Shown: positions 45,505 to 55,313 of the stretch, piece after piece
Numbering within the stretch: the stretch's first letter is position 1
Layout of the letters: the number at the start of each line of letters is the position of its first letter
Assembly (NCBI RefSeq): GCF_018998565.1
Contig: NZ_JAHNZO010000015.1
Span: 113,036-177,035, forward strand
DNA: 64,000 nucleotides
Source: Paenibacillus oleatilyticus
Lineage (GTDB): Bacteria > Bacillota > Bacilli > Paenibacillales > NBRC-103111
Reading direction: 5' to 3'
Position numbers and translations under genes: made by a program
The notes under the pieces: model-generated
The model's database searches: none
Told to the model about the DNA's origin: nothing
The model's input: the letters and a program-made list of their open reading frames with translations, nothing else

Positions 45505-46141
45505 ATGAAAACACAATTTTTCACAGTTAAAGATATTGTACGAATAACAGGTATCACTGCTAGAACATTACACTTTTACGATAAAATCAATTTATTAAGA
45601 CCAACTCGTTTGTCGGATAATGGTTATCGGGCTTATAGCTTTACTATCAAAACAACGACGATTAGGTACAATTATTACTGCGTTAGAGGATTATGTATCC
45701 GGAAAAGATATATTTAATTTGAATATCTTTAATAGCTCACCAATTTTTCCATTAGAAGAACAATATAGTCGTGAAGCCAAAATGATATATGGTGAAACAA
45801 AGATATACAAAGATTATGAGAAAAACCTGGAAAAACGATCTGATCATGAAAAAGCAAATTTATCTAATGAATTTTCAAATAATATGGAAAATGTATTTAA
45901 AAAAATAGCAAAACAAATTCATAACCCACCTTCGTCTGACGATGTTCAGGAATTAATTGCAGAATGGAAAAGCTATCTGGAACAATATATGACTTGTGAT
46001 ACAAAAATTTTGAAATGCATCGCCAATACCTATAAATCTGATAGCAGGTTTAAAAATTACATCAACCAATTCAGCGATGAGGATCTGAGCGACTTCGTTT
46101 ATCAGGCCATTATATGCTATTGTCAAAAATATAGACAATAA
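45505..46141 (+). pseudogene. TipA-type MerR regulator with internal deletion and frameshift
   Basis: The N-terminus has the MerR helix-turn-helix (FTVKDIVRITGITARTLHFYD to DNGYRAYS). Sequence then jumps to LLSKQRRLGTIITALEDYV in another frame, skipping about 30 residues of the wing and second helix block. The C-terminal TipAS ligand domain follows in that frame (KMIYGETKIYKDYEKNLEK, ELIAEWKSYLEQYMT, AIICYCQKYR). TipAS domains bind thiopeptide-like antibiotics. The gene is AT-rich. As it stands it cannot make a full regulator. Confidence 0.75.
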
Positions 46142-46142
46142 T

Positions 46143-46170
46143 AAAGCATGCTGCATAACCAGCATGCTTT
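46143..46170. terminator. Bidirectional hairpin between TipA-like gene and DUF2268 gene
   Basis: AAAGCATGCTG pairs perfectly with CAGCATGCTTT around a 6-base loop, between two convergent genes. Confidence 0.65.
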
Positions 46171-46187
46171 ACTTTACTAACATTAAT

Positions 46188-47051
46188 TTAAGCTTCAAAA
46201 TAGCCGGATGACTTCATGATTTCATCACCATCTATCATGGTAGCCTTCTCTATTGTCATACCCGTTTTTCTTAGGTATGCCTGTACGGCATGATATCCTA
46301 CAGCATACCCTCCGCAGAAAGGCATGCCAAAGCCTTCCGTCTCAGGCATCATTGGATGTTTTCCATATATATATTTGCGAACCTCCATAAACCCTTTGAC
46401 ATCAAGCGATGTTGAAATGATTCTTCTTGCGGTTTCCAGATCTGCTCCTTGCACACTTGTTACCCAGGGGCCAATGTACTCCTCACCAAACATGCTGGCT
46501 GCAAAGCTTTCGGCCAAACCTTCAACAGCAAGATACTTCCCGACGGATACATCCGTCATAAAGTTCCATTGTGCATGATGGAAAAGCACATTGTGATGAA
46601 ACTCGTGAGCTATGCATGCCCCCAGCTTTGGCAGGTTCTTTTCATTGGGATCAATCATTATTAATATATAGCCAGGTATAGACCCCATCCCTGTATATCC
46701 TTCCATCATGGCTAAAAATTCAGGATTGCCTAGGAAGATTCCTACGACAACCTTTTCAGGCAATGGAATGCAGGCTTGTTCAAAGCGCTCTACTGCAGCT
46801 TCCATGGCCCTTTTAGCATGATTCCAGGCATCGGCTTTTTCAAGCCTTTCTAACATTTCTACCATCTCAGAGTCACGGCCGGCTAGTTGGATACACCCCA
46901 TGGCCTCGGGTGTCTTAGGCATATGCATGATTTCCAGCATCGGATGAAAAGGTTTTATTAATTTACCGCTAAAGAACTCACTTCTCTCCCCTTCAGGTAA
47001 GTTAAGCATTTCTTTATATAAGCCTAGGGTGTCTTGGATCATGATTTCCAC
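46188..47051 (-). CDS. DUF2268-family putative zinc metalloprotease
   Basis: About 287 residues, with the zinc motif HEFHH (in ACIAHEFHHNVLFHH) and a downstream EGLAESFA that likely gives the third ligand. Family members are predicted membrane-independent Zn proteases of unknown target. I chose the GTG at 47051 because AAGGAG lies nine bases upstream; ATG at 47060 abuts that site and other starts at 47042 and 47093 are possible. AT-rich compared with the xyl genes beside it. Confidence 0.85.
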   Translation of the reverse strand: MEIMIQDTLGLYKEMLNLPEGERSEFFSGKLIKPFHPMLEIMHMPKTPEAMGCIQLAGRDSEMVEMLERLEKADAWNHAKRAMEAAVERFEQACIPLPEKVVVGIFLGNPEFLAMMEGYTGMGSIPGYILIMIDPNEKNLPKLGACIAHEFHHNVLFHHAQWNFMTDVSVGKYLAVEGLAESFAASMFGEEYIGPWVTSVQGADLETARRIISTSLDVKGFMEVRKYIYGKHPMMPETEGFGMPFCGGYAVGYHAVQAYLRKTGMTIEKATMIDGDEIMKSSGYFEA

Positions 47052-47192
47052 TAAACGCATCTCCTTGTTATTCGATTGAACTTGTGATATCACTTAGTAC
47101 AATCTCAACTATAGGGTATGACGTTACGTGAAAGTCAACAAAGATATCAAATTATTTCCTAAGCAGTTGAATGATGCCGGGAGATGCTTTGG

Positions 47193-48683
47193 TTACCGGT
47201 ACGCCTGCAATCTCCGATTCAAGTCCCGGGTGCTGGCGTAAACCGATTGATAAATGCCGAATAAGTCCTGGTACACCGCCGCACGCTTCGGGTCCGGTTC
47301 GAACTGCCGATCATAGCCGACGAACCGGTTTGCGCACTCCGCGATGCTGGCAAACCAGCCGCAGCCGACCGCGGCAAGCATGGCCGCTCCTAAAGCGGGG
47401 CCCTGCTCGCTAGTCAGCTTCACGACCGGAGCTTGAAAAATATCCGCCTGCATTTGCAGCCAAGCCTCATTTTTGGCTCCGCCGCCGATAGAGACGATCG
47501 TCCCTACTTCGACTCCCGCTTCCCTCAACAGCTCGACCGACTCCTGAAGGGAGAACGTAATCCCCTCCATCACCGCTCGAACCAAGTGCTCGCGCCGATG
47601 CGAGCCGTCCAGCCCGATAAAGCTGCCTCTGATCACGGAATCCGCGTGAGGCGTGCGCTCTCCGACGAGATACGGCGTAAATAACAGCCCTCCCGAACCG
47701 GCCGGAACCTCGGAAACCTTCGCCAGAAAAGCGTCATAGCTTTCCCCGGCCGCGATCGTTTTCTTGAGCCAATCCAGACTGTACCCCGCCGCAAGCGTGA
47801 CACCCATCGCATAATAGCTGCCGGGCTGCGAGTGGTTAAAGAAGTGGATGTTCCCCGCGAAATCCTTTTCCCGATCCTCGTAGGACAGGATGACCCCTGA
47901 GGTTCCAATGCTGCACAAAGCGTCGCCCTTCCTTAAAATACCGGCCCCGACCGCGCCGCACGCATTATCGGCCCCTCCCGCATACACCTTCGTATCCGGC
48001 GAAAGCCCTGTCCGGGCCGCGATTTCCGGCAGCAAGCAGCCGACGAAATCCAGCGATTCCGCAAGCTGCGGACATAGGCTCATGTCGATGCCGAAGGCCC
48101 CGCAAATCTCCCGGCTCCATTGCTTCCGCATCACATCGAGCAGCAGCGTGCCTGCCGCGTCGGAAATATCCATATGCAGCTTGCCTGTCAGACGGTAGCG
48201 CAAATAATCTTTGGGAAGCAGGAACACCGCCGCTTTGCGGAATAACTCCGGTTCATGCTCCTGCACCCACATGATTTTCGGGAGCGTGAAGCCTTCCAAA
48301 GCGGCATTTTTCGTAATGCGATACAGCCTCGGCCCAAGCTTGCTTTCGATCGTTCTACACTGTGCCGTCGTTCTCGTATCATTCCATAGAATCGCCGGGC
48401 GAAGGACCTGCCCCTGCTCATCCAGCAGCACCAGGCCGTGCATTTGTCCCGAGAAGCTGATCCCTTCGATATCCTTCGGTTCCACTCCCGACTCCTGCAC
48501 CAACGCGCGCAAACCGTCCACGGTTTGACTTACCCATGCCTCCGGCTCCTGTTCACTGTAGCCGGGCTGCCCGTGCTGCAGCGGATAGCTTCGCGACGTC
48601 TCGCAGTGCACCTTCCCTTCCTGATCGACAAGAAGAGCCTTAACGGAGCCCGTGCCTAAATCAATCCCTACAACATATTTCAT
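47193..48683 (-). CDS. xylB: XylB, xylulokinase
   Basis: A 496-residue FGGY-family kinase that phosphorylates D-xylulose to xylulose-5-phosphate. The N-terminal ATPase motif (YVVGIDLGTGSVKALLVD), the GQMHGLVLLD segment specific to xylulokinases and the late SIGGGAKNEAWLQMQAD are present. GGGGAGG precedes the ATG. It lies 35 bases after xylA and is co-transcribed. Confidence 0.96.
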   Translation of the reverse strand: MKYVVGIDLGTGSVKALLVDQEGKVHCETSRSYPLQHGQPGYSEQEPEAWVSQTVDGLRALVQESGVEPKDIEGISFSGQMHGLVLLDEQGQVLRPAILWNDTRTTAQCRTIESKLGPRLYRITKNAALEGFTLPKIMWVQEHEPELFRKAAVFLLPKDYLRYRLTGKLHMDISDAAGTLLLDVMRKQWSREICGAFGIDMSLCPQLAESLDFVGCLLPEIAARTGLSPDTKVYAGGADNACGAVGAGILRKGDALCSIGTSGVILSYEDREKDFAGNIHFFNHSQPGSYYAMGVTLAAGYSLDWLKKTIAAGESYDAFLAKVSEVPAGSGGLLFTPYLVGERTPHADSVIRGSFIGLDGSHRREHLVRAVMEGITFSLQESVELLREAGVEVGTIVSIGGGAKNEAWLQMQADIFQAPVVKLTSEQGPALGAAMLAAVGCGWFASIAECANRFVGYDRQFEPDPKRAAVYQDLFGIYQSVYASTRDLNRRLQAYR

Positions 48684-48718
48684 GCCCTATCCTCCCCAAG
48701 GAGTGATCGTTCCCCCGC

Positions 48719-50032
48719 TTATAAGGAAAAAATATACTCGTTCAGCTCGGCTTTGATCCGCTCAAGTCTGCCGGATTTGTTGCTTATGGTTGGGTTGCCG
48801 AGCGCATACTGCTCTAATTGGCGGAAATCCGCTTTGCCCGACACGATGTCGAGGCCGATGCCGCTCTTGAAGCTGCTGTAACGCTCATCCGTAATTTTCT
48901 CAAAAAAGCGGTCCTCGATCAATTTTGCCGCAACCTTCAAGCCTTTGGCAAACGTATCCATTCCCGCAATATGCGCATGGAACAAATCTTCCGGCTCGAA
49001 TGACGATCTTCTGACCTTCGCGTCGAAGTTCACGCCGCCCGATCCGAGGCCCCCGTTGCTCAAAATTTCATACATCGCGAGAGTAACCGCATACAGATCG
49101 GTCGGGAATTCATCCGTATCCCAGCCAACCAGCAAATCGCCCTGATTCGCATCGATGGAACCGAGCATGCCGTGCAAGCGGGCTACACGCAGCTCATGCT
49201 CGAAGGTGTGTCCGGCGAGCGTCGCGTGGTTCGCTTCGAGATTCAGCTTGAAGTGATCCTGGAGCCCGTATTTTTGCAGAAAAGCAATGGTGGTCGCCGC
49301 GTCAAAATCATACTGGTGCTTCGTCGGCTCCTTCGGCTTCGGCTCGATCAAAAATTGCCCCGTAAAGCCGATTTCTTTCGCATAAGCGACCGCCATATGA
49401 TAAAATCTCGCCAAATTATCGAGTTCAAGCTCCATATCCGTATTGAGCAGCGATTCGTATCCTTCGCGCCCGCCCCAGAACACGTAATTTTCCGCGCCCA
49501 GCTCTACCGCCGTTTCCAGCCCTTTCTTCACCTGCGCCGCCGCATACGCGTACACGTCCGCATTGGAGGTCGTCGCCGCGCCATGAACGAATCGCGGATT
49601 CGTGAACATATTGGCTGTGTTCCACAGCAGCTTCACCCCGCTCGCTTTCATATGCTCTTGGATGGAGGCCACGATCACATCCAGATTGCGGTTCGTTTCT
49701 TTCAGCGAATCGCCCTCGGGCGCAATATCCCGGTCATGGAAGCAAAAATAAGGAGCACCGATCTTCTCAAAAAATTCAAAAGCCGCCTCGACGCGTATTT
49801 TCGCCAAGTCCAACCCGGTGTAGTTCGCCCAAGGACGGATGGCCGTATCGGCGCCGAACGGATCGCTGCCCCCGCTTGTCAAGGTATGCCAGTAGGCCAC
49901 GGCGAAGCGGAGATGCTCCTCTTGCGTTTTGCCAAGCACGATTTCCGATTTGTTGTAATGCTTGAACGCCAACGGATTTTTGGAATCCTTCCCCTCGTAC
50001 TGAATCTTGCCGACCGTATTGAAATAACTCAT
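48719..50032 (-). CDS. xylA: XylA, xylose isomerase
   Basis: A 437-residue class II xylose isomerase converting D-xylose to D-xylulose. Motifs include [15 protein letters not shown] (active-site His), [25 protein letters not shown] and the metal-binding [28 protein letters not shown] precedes the ATG. It is first in the xylAB operon, divergent from xylR, with a palindromic operator between. Confidence 0.97.
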   Translation of the reverse strand: MSYFNTVGKIQYEGKDSKNPLAFKHYNKSEIVLGKTQEEHLRFAVAYWHTLTSGGSDPFGADTAIRPWANYTGLDLAKIRVEAAFEFFEKIGAPYFCFHDRDIAPEGDSLKETNRNLDVIVASIQEHMKASGVKLLWNTANMFTNPRFVHGAATTSNADVYAYAAAQVKKGLETAVELGAENYVFWGGREGYESLLNTDMELELDNLARFYHMAVAYAKEIGFTGQFLIEPKPKEPTKHQYDFDAATTIAFLQKYGLQDHFKLNLEANHATLAGHTFEHELRVARLHGMLGSIDANQGDLLVGWDTDEFPTDLYAVTLAMYEILSNGGLGSGGVNFDAKVRRSSFEPEDLFHAHIAGMDTFAKGLKVAAKLIEDRFFEKITDERYSSFKSGIGLDIVSGKADFRQLEQYALGNPTISNKSGRLERIKAELNEYIFSL

Positions 50033-50084
50033 ATCGGTTCCTCCCCATGTTGGAAAAATGGCTTAATCTCATGTTAGCATCGGA

Positions 50085-50111
50085 TACTTTGTTTGTACAG
50101 TAGACAAAGTA
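50085..50111. promoter_or_regulatory. Candidate XylR operator
   Basis: TACTTTGT-N11-ACAAAGTA is a 27-base inverted repeat with perfect 8-base arms in the xylA/xylR intergenic region, resembling XylR operators of Bacillota (which carry TTTGTT...AACAAA arms). Its place allows control of both genes. Confidence 0.7.
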
Positions 50112-50186
50112 AGTCCATCTTTTATTTTTTGCAATCCGTGTTATGATAAGGAAAAAGAACCGAAATAGCAGGCTTTGGAGGATGGC

Positions 50187-51389
50187 ATGAAAATCACCGG
50201 CGATTTGCAATTGATGAAAAAAATAAACAAATACCTTGTTCTGGATACGATCCGCCACCATTATCCGATTTCCAGAGCGGATATTTCCGTGAAAACCGGT
50301 TTAAATAAAACGACGGTATCTTCCCTTGTCACCGAATTGATCGACAGCCACTTTGTCACCGAAATCGGGCTTGGGGAGTCCAGCGGCGGAAGAAAACCGA
50401 TGATGCTGCTCTTTAACCAACGGGCCGGTTACGCGATCGGCGTCGATCTCGGCGTGAACTATATTTTGGCGATGGTCACCGATTTAGGCGGGGCCGTCGT
50501 CAAGGAGAAAAAAATCGAAATGACCGATTTGAACGTGGAGACGGTGACGGAGAAGCTCAAGAAATGCATTCATTCGCTGATCAAGAAAACGCCTGCGTCT
50601 CCCTACGGCATTATTGGAATCGGCGTCGGCGTACCGGGTCTGGTCGACGATCAAGGAAACGTGCTGTCCGCCCCCAATCTGGGATGGACGGACGTTCCCC
50701 TCCAAGAGATGCTTCAGCAGGAGTTCAACCTCCCGATCGCCATCGATAACGAAGCGAACGTCGGGGCTTTGGGCGAGAAGGAGTTCGGCGCCGGGCGTTC
50801 CGTCTCGAATATGATATACCTCAGCGTCGGGATCGGGATCGGCGCGGGAATTATTTTGAACGACGCCTTGTATCGGGGAGTGTCCGGCTTCTCCGGCGAA
50901 GTAGGGCATATGACCCTGGCGCAGGACGGGCCCCTCTGCGGGTGCGGCAGCCGCGGGTGCTGGGAAACGTTTGCCTCGGAGAAAGCGCTCATCCACCAAG
51001 CGAAAGCCCTTCAGCTCGTTGACGAGAAAATTCAGGTCGCCGAGGCGATCGACAAAATCAACCTGAACACTTTGCTGCATCTGGCCAAGCGTGGAAATCG
51101 TCCGGTCATCGATTTATTTGCAAGCACGGGACATTGGCTGGGAGTCGGCATCACGAATCTGGTGAACGTGTTTAACCCCGAGCTCATCGTGATCGGGAAC
51201 CGCATATCGCTGGCATCCGAATGGATAGCCGATTCCATCCGTGAAACGCTGAATTCGCACAGCCTCTCGTTCCATCGCCAAAAAATGAACGTCGTCTACG
51301 CACAGCTGGGCATGAATTCCTCGGCTGCCGGCGCCGCATCGATTGCGATCAACCGCTTCTTTTCGGCTATGAAGGCGTTAGGGGATTGA
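50187..51389 (+). CDS. xylR: XylR, ROK-family xylose repressor
   Basis: A 400-residue ROK repressor. An N-terminal winged helix (ISRADISVKTGLNKTTVSSLV, residues about 29-50) is followed by the ROK sugar-binding domain (IGVDLGVNYILAMVTD, GEVGHMTL, and the Cys-rich zinc site CGCGSRGCWET). I chose the ATG at 50187 because TTGGAGG lies upstream; a start at 50175 overlaps that site. It is divergent from xylA and binds there in the absence of xylose. Confidence 0.94.
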   Translation: MKITGDLQLMKKINKYLVLDTIRHHYPISRADISVKTGLNKTTVSSLVTELIDSHFVTEIGLGESSGGRKPMMLLFNQRAGYAIGVDLGVNYILAMVTDLGGAVVKEKKIEMTDLNVETVTEKLKKCIHSLIKKTPASPYGIIGIGVGVPGLVDDQGNVLSAPNLGWTDVPLQEMLQQEFNLPIAIDNEANVGALGEKEFGAGRSVSNMIYLSVGIGIGAGIILNDALYRGVSGFSGEVGHMTLAQDGPLCGCGSRGCWETFASEKALIHQAKALQLVDEKIQVAEAIDKINLNTLLHLAKRGNRPVIDLFASTGHWLGVGITNLVNVFNPELIVIGNRISLASEWIADSIRETLNSHSLSFHRQKMNVVYAQLGMNSSAAGAASIAINRFFSAMKALGD

Positions 51390-51397
51390 TGTTTGCG

Positions 51398-51440
51398 GTC
51401 GCCCCACCCCGTGCAGAGGGGCAGGGACGAAGGCGACTTT
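51398..51440. terminator. Hairpin between convergent xylR and MFS genes
   Basis: GTCGCC (51398-51403) pairs with GGCGAC (51432-51437), with an inner CCCC/GGGG pair, followed by TTT. A moderate bidirectional terminator. Confidence 0.45.
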
Positions 51441-51455
51441 AACAGCTCTTCCCCA

Positions 51456-52664
51456 TCAGGAGGCGGCATTCACATCCTGCGGGTTGTTCTTTTTACCTTT
51501 TACCGATACAACAAAACAAATAAACAATATTAGGCACGCCAGGGTATACGGATAATTAACGTTCAGATCGAATAAAAAACCGGCTACGATAGGACCTGCG
51601 ATATTGCCAAGACTGGTAAAGGCAGAGTTTAAGCCGGCAACATAGCCTTGCTGATCTTTTGCCACCATTGACATTTGCGTACTGATGGCCGGTCGTAAAA
51701 TATCGATTGCCAGAAATATAATGAAGGTAACGGCAAAAATCAACCAGAATGTGTGGACAAAAAGCGTCAGCAGAATAAACAAACTGGCAAAGATCAGGCA
51801 GAGCGATATGACACGCTGCTCCCCGAAGCGCTTCATGATCCAGCTGAAGGCCGTAGCCTGAACGACAGCGCCGGCTATCGACCCGAACGTTATGATAAAG
51901 GCGATATCTTTAGGCCCAAACCCAAATTTGTGATCCACAAACAGTCCAAAGATCGTCTCAAAATTAGCAAGCCCAAACGACATGACAAAAACGATGATCA
52001 AGCTTAAAAAATAGGGCTCTTTATAAGCGTATCTCAATTGCGAGAGAAGACCGCCCCATTCTCTTGCGTCAGATGGAGTATCAGCTGTATTCTCTTTTGA
52101 AGGGAGCGATTCCCGAAGAATAAACAATGTAATACATGCAGCCAAGATCCCCGCAACCGCCGCGGCGTAAAAGGGCACGCGGATGCCGAATTCGGCAATA
52201 TAACCGCCAATACCAGGTCCGATAATAAAGCCTGTTGTAATGGCTGCGTTAATGTAGCCCATCCCGGCCGCCCTTTCTTCCTTTGTCGTGATATCCGCCG
52301 CGTAAGCCATAACGGCCGGCATAATCATTGCAGCACTAATGCCGCCGAGCAGCCTGGAAACAAACAGTAGAGCAGGTGAACTTGCTATCCCGAACAGCAC
52401 TTCAGAGAAGGCGAACACGGTCAAGCCGATGACAATCATCCTTTTTCTACCGAAGGAATCGGCCAACCGGCCGGCCAACGGCGAACAAAGAAGCTGCGTC
52501 AATGAAAAAGCCGCAACCAACAGGCCCATAATCCCCCCGGTGATGCCCAAGCTTTCCATGAACTTGGGCATAATGGGGACGATAAGCCCGATCCCCGAGA
52601 AGACCAGAAATAGATTGAACACGAGAATCAGTAAGGCGCCCCGATTTTTCGATAATAATTTCAT
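51456..52664 (-). CDS. MFS multidrug efflux transporter (TetA/Bmr-like)
   Basis: A 402-residue major facilitator with about 12 helices. The loop 2-3 motif GRLADSFGRKRMIVIG and the motif C-like GFIIGPGIGGYI in helix 5 mark a DHA1 drug/H+ antiporter. TGGAGG precedes the ATG. It lies downstream of a TetR gene on the same strand, and a palindrome before its start matches one at the tetR promoter. Confidence 0.92.
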   Translation of the reverse strand: MKLLSKNRGALLILVFNLFLVFSGIGLIVPIMPKFMESLGITGGIMGLLVAAFSLTQLLCSPLAGRLADSFGRKRMIVIGLTVFAFSEVLFGIASSPALLFVSRLLGGISAAMIMPAVMAYAADITTKEERAAGMGYINAAITTGFIIGPGIGGYIAEFGIRVPFYAAAVAGILAACITLFILRESLPSKENTADTPSDAREWGGLLSQLRYAYKEPYFLSLIIVFVMSFGLANFETIFGLFVDHKFGFGPKDIAFIITFGSIAGAVVQATAFSWIMKRFGEQRVISLCLIFASLFILLTLFVHTFWLIFAVTFIIFLAIDILRPAISTQMSMVAKDQQGYVAGLNSAFTSLGNIAGPIVAGFLFDLNVNYPYTLACLILFICFVVSVKGKKNNPQDVNAAS

Positions 52665-52697
52665 TCTTACATTCCTCCATACTTCTGTAACAAAATA

Positions 52698-52713
52698 CTG
52701 AATATTTATTCAG
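52698..52713. promoter_or_regulatory. Candidate TetR operator before the MFS gene
   Basis: A perfect 16-base palindrome, CTGAATATTTATTCAG, 34 bases before the MFS start. It shares both arm sequences (CTGAA/TTCAG) with the palindrome at the tetR promoter. Confidence 0.6.
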
Positions 52714-52733
52714 GATAGCGGCAAAAAAAAGAG

Positions 52734-53339
52734 CTAGCGGGTGCGGGTTGACTTCGCAATGCCATGCAGAAACACATCCATAGCTAATCGATAGGCCTCC
52801 AGCGCTTCCTCTCTTTCCATTCTCCGGCTATGTTGATTCAATCCAAGCATCAGACTATCCAAAATAATGGCGAGCCCGGTAACATTGGTGGTTTCGAATT
52901 CATGGTTATCGATCCCCCTCTGCAGCAGCTGCCGATTAAAGTCAAGATAACCTTGGACCATTTCATGAATTCGCTCCTCTACATCCGGAGCTTTCTCGGA
53001 GTTGTTGAAAAATTCATCGGCAGCCTTGGTTAGCGGATGGTTTAGTTGATCAAGCGCCAAATGCTCGGCCATACCATATAATTTATCGATCGTGGTGGGA
53101 TACAGCGTTTCTTTGTCCAGCCATGTCTTATCCCATTCCGTGTTCCACTCTTCAAGTAAGTATAAAAAAAGCCCTTCCTTGTTCTTGAAATGATAATAAA
53201 TGTTCCCGGCGCTGCACCCGGTCGCTTTCACGATATCTTCTATGGATGTTGCTTTATAGCCTTTTTGGGCAAATAAAGCTCTTGCAGCATCGGCGATCTT
53301 CTTCTTCGTTTGCTCGGTTTGCTGTTTCTTTTTATTCAC
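52734..53339 (-). CDS. TetR-family repressor of the MFS pump
   Basis: A 201-residue TetR regulator. The helix-turn-helix is GYKATSIEDIVKATGCSAGNIYYHF (residues about 27-51). The ligand domain is generic for the family. The GTG at 53339 is the likely start. It precedes the MFS gene, and near-identical palindromes lie at both promoters, so it probably represses both itself and the pump. Confidence 0.92.
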   Translation of the reverse strand: MNKKKQQTEQTKKKIADAARALFAQKGYKATSIEDIVKATGCSAGNIYYHFKNKEGLFLYLLEEWNTEWDKTWLDKETLYPTTIDKLYGMAEHLALDQLNHPLTKAADEFFNNSEKAPDVEERIHEMVQGYLDFNRQLLQRGIDNHEFETTNVTGLAIILDSLMLGLNQHSRRMEREEALEAYRLAMDVFLHGIAKSTRTR

Positions 53340-53396
53340 ATCTACTTCACCACTTTTCTGGATGACGGATTCTTTAAAGAGGACGCCAGTATAACA

Positions 53397-53419
53397 CTGA
53401 ACTTTTATTCAGTATTATA
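53397..53419 (-). promoter_or_regulatory. tetR promoter -10 and operator
   Basis: On the minus strand, -35 TTGCAA about 18 bases before -10 TATAAT (53414-53419). The inverted repeat CTGAACTTTTATTCAG (53397-53412) follows at once and covers the start site. Confidence 0.6.
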
Positions 53420-53454
53420 GGCGATGAACGAAGTCTTTTGCAAACCTTATCTCA

Positions 53455-54360
53455 TCAATTCCCAAAATACGGATTTCCATAAACGTAAGGACTTGTAGGC
53501 ACTTTTTGGGTGTCTATCGATTTGGCATCGATAGACAATACGCTTTTGCCGTCAAAATTACGTTTTTCAATGGTGCCGAGAGCGACCACATACATATCGT
53601 TTTGCCATTGTTCGGGGGTGTCGGTTTCTACAAGGATAGCAAGCGGTACGGAGTCTGCGACACAGCACCGCATCGCGAATCTTCCCACGGCAAATTGGTT
53701 TTTATTCATACTGTCGAGACGGTAAACATAACCGCTAATCTGCACTTTTTTACCAATAAATTGCTCTTGATACAAGTCCATCGACGTCAGCGATTCAATA
53801 TAAAGATCATCGTTAATCGAAATGAGAGGCTGATTGTACATATCCGCAGCCTGTTTGGCATAGGGCCTTGTGTAGTCATTGAACGGAAAAGACGGTCCCG
53901 AATCCAATTGTAACTTATGATTGGGAATTAAGTTTGGAGCTGCATCACCAGAATTGCTAGTAAGCAAAATGCCTGAAGGGGTTAAATTTAATCCTTTTTG
54001 GGCCGCCATCTTACTTCCTAATACCGCATCGGGAATGAAAAAGGCAAGAACAAGCGGAACGATCAAAGCCGCATACATGATAATAACGCTTGGTTTCCAT
54101 TGCTCGTGACTATGTGATGAACAAGCACAAGTGATCGCAGCGGTTTTCTTGTTGGACAAGACATCCCGAACCGCCAAATAAAGCTGGTGCATGGCCAGTA
54201 CATACAGACCAAAGGCAAGACCCTTTACCCAAAGCTCCATTCTTGGAGCCACATAATAGCTCAACGCATCCGACCAGCTAATCCGGACAATAAAAAAAAC
54301 AAATGCAATCAAGACCGCAGCTCGAATCGTTCGATGCGCAAACGCGGAATTTATTTTCAT
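53455..54360 (-). CDS. YcgQ-like TIGR03943/DUF1980 family protein
   Basis: A 301-residue protein with three to four N-terminal membrane helices (up to about residue 120) and an extracytoplasmic OB-like domain. It has the family pattern VQISGYVYRLDSMNKNQFAVGRFAMRCC. It carries CACSSHSHE near residue 80, a possible metal-binding loop. It is paired with the YcgR-like permease upstream, with 18 bases between; such pairs are widespread in Bacillota, and a metal-related role is only suspected. Confidence 0.88.
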   Translation of the reverse strand: MKINSAFAHRTIRAAVLIAFVFFIVRISWSDALSYYVAPRMELWVKGLAFGLYVLAMHQLYLAVRDVLSNKKTAAITCACSSHSHEQWKPSVIIMYAALIVPLVLAFFIPDAVLGSKMAAQKGLNLTPSGILLTSNSGDAAPNLIPNHKLQLDSGPSFPFNDYTRPYAKQAADMYNQPLISINDDLYIESLTSMDLYQEQFIGKKVQISGYVYRLDSMNKNQFAVGRFAMRCCVADSVPLAILVETDTPEQWQNDMYVVALGTIEKRNFDGKSVLSIDAKSIDTQKVPTSPYVYGNPYFGN

Positions 54361-54378
54361 GTTTCCCCCGCCTCCATG

Positions 54379-55313
54379 TTATAAGTGCATATACAGTTGA
54401 TCGAAGGCGACAGCCCCCAACAGAACAACGACCGCTGAAATGATCAGAACCGTAGCGACGGTTTTGAAGCGAAAGACTTTTAGCAGCATCAAAGTGCTTT
54501 TGATATCCAGCATGGCGCCAAATACGAGAAAAGCAAGCACTGCACCTAAACTAAAATCGGGAATGAACGTAGCTCCGACAAAAGAATCTGCTGTGGAGCA
54601 AATGGAAAGGACATAGGAAAGCCCCATCATAAACAAATGTGGGGTCCAGTCCCCGTCACTTAACGCAAGAAGCCACTTCTTGCTTACAACGGTTTGCAGC
54701 AAAGCTGTGACGGTAGCGCCCAAAACTAAATATTTGCCTACATCAAACATTTCAATGGCAGCATGCTCCAACGTTTCATGCAATTTCGTTTTCCATGCTG
54801 CGTTTGGCGCTTTGTTGGAATGCGGGGGCTTGATGTTGTTTTTGTCTGCAGCGGCCTGTTCATTAGCATTGTTCACTGTATTACGGAGTGCAGAAGCATG
54901 TACTCCCCGAGAAGCCCATAGCCCAATGAAGGCCGACGCGACAAACGCCAGCACCATGCGGGAGATAGCCATCTCCGGCTGGGCCTGAAAGGCACGAACG
55001 TGGAAGTAAATACGACCGGATTGATGACCGGCCCTGCCATCATAAACACAATGCCGATATACGGCGGCATGCCTTTGCGAATCAACCGGTGCACAACAGG
55101 GATGATCCCGCATTCGCAAAGCGGAAAAACGATACCCAAGAAACATCCGAAAAGGATGCCGGGAATCGTTTTTTTCGGTATCCATCGCTGCAGCAGTTGA
55201 TCGCTAACCAGCGTTTGGAGCAAAGCAGAAATGACGACACCAAGTAAAATAAAGGGAAACGCTTCGAGTAAAATGCCAATCACCATGGTGCGAAAATCAC
55301 TTAGAAAACTCAT
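54379..55313 (-). pseudogene. YcgR-like permease (DUF318/COG0701) with a one-base frameshift
   Basis: The N-terminal part (from the ATG at 55313; LLEAFPFILLGVVISALLQ, GIVFPLCECGIIPV, GPVINPVVFTSTFV) and the C-terminal part (AFQAQPEMAISRMVLAFV, DIKSTLMLLK to the stop at 54379) are in different frames. They join if one G is restored at about 54993 (GTGCC read as GTGGCC), giving the usual 311 residues. Every other segment is intact. It may be a recent mutation or a base-calling error. It lies upstream of the YcgQ-like gene in one operon. Confidence 0.85.
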
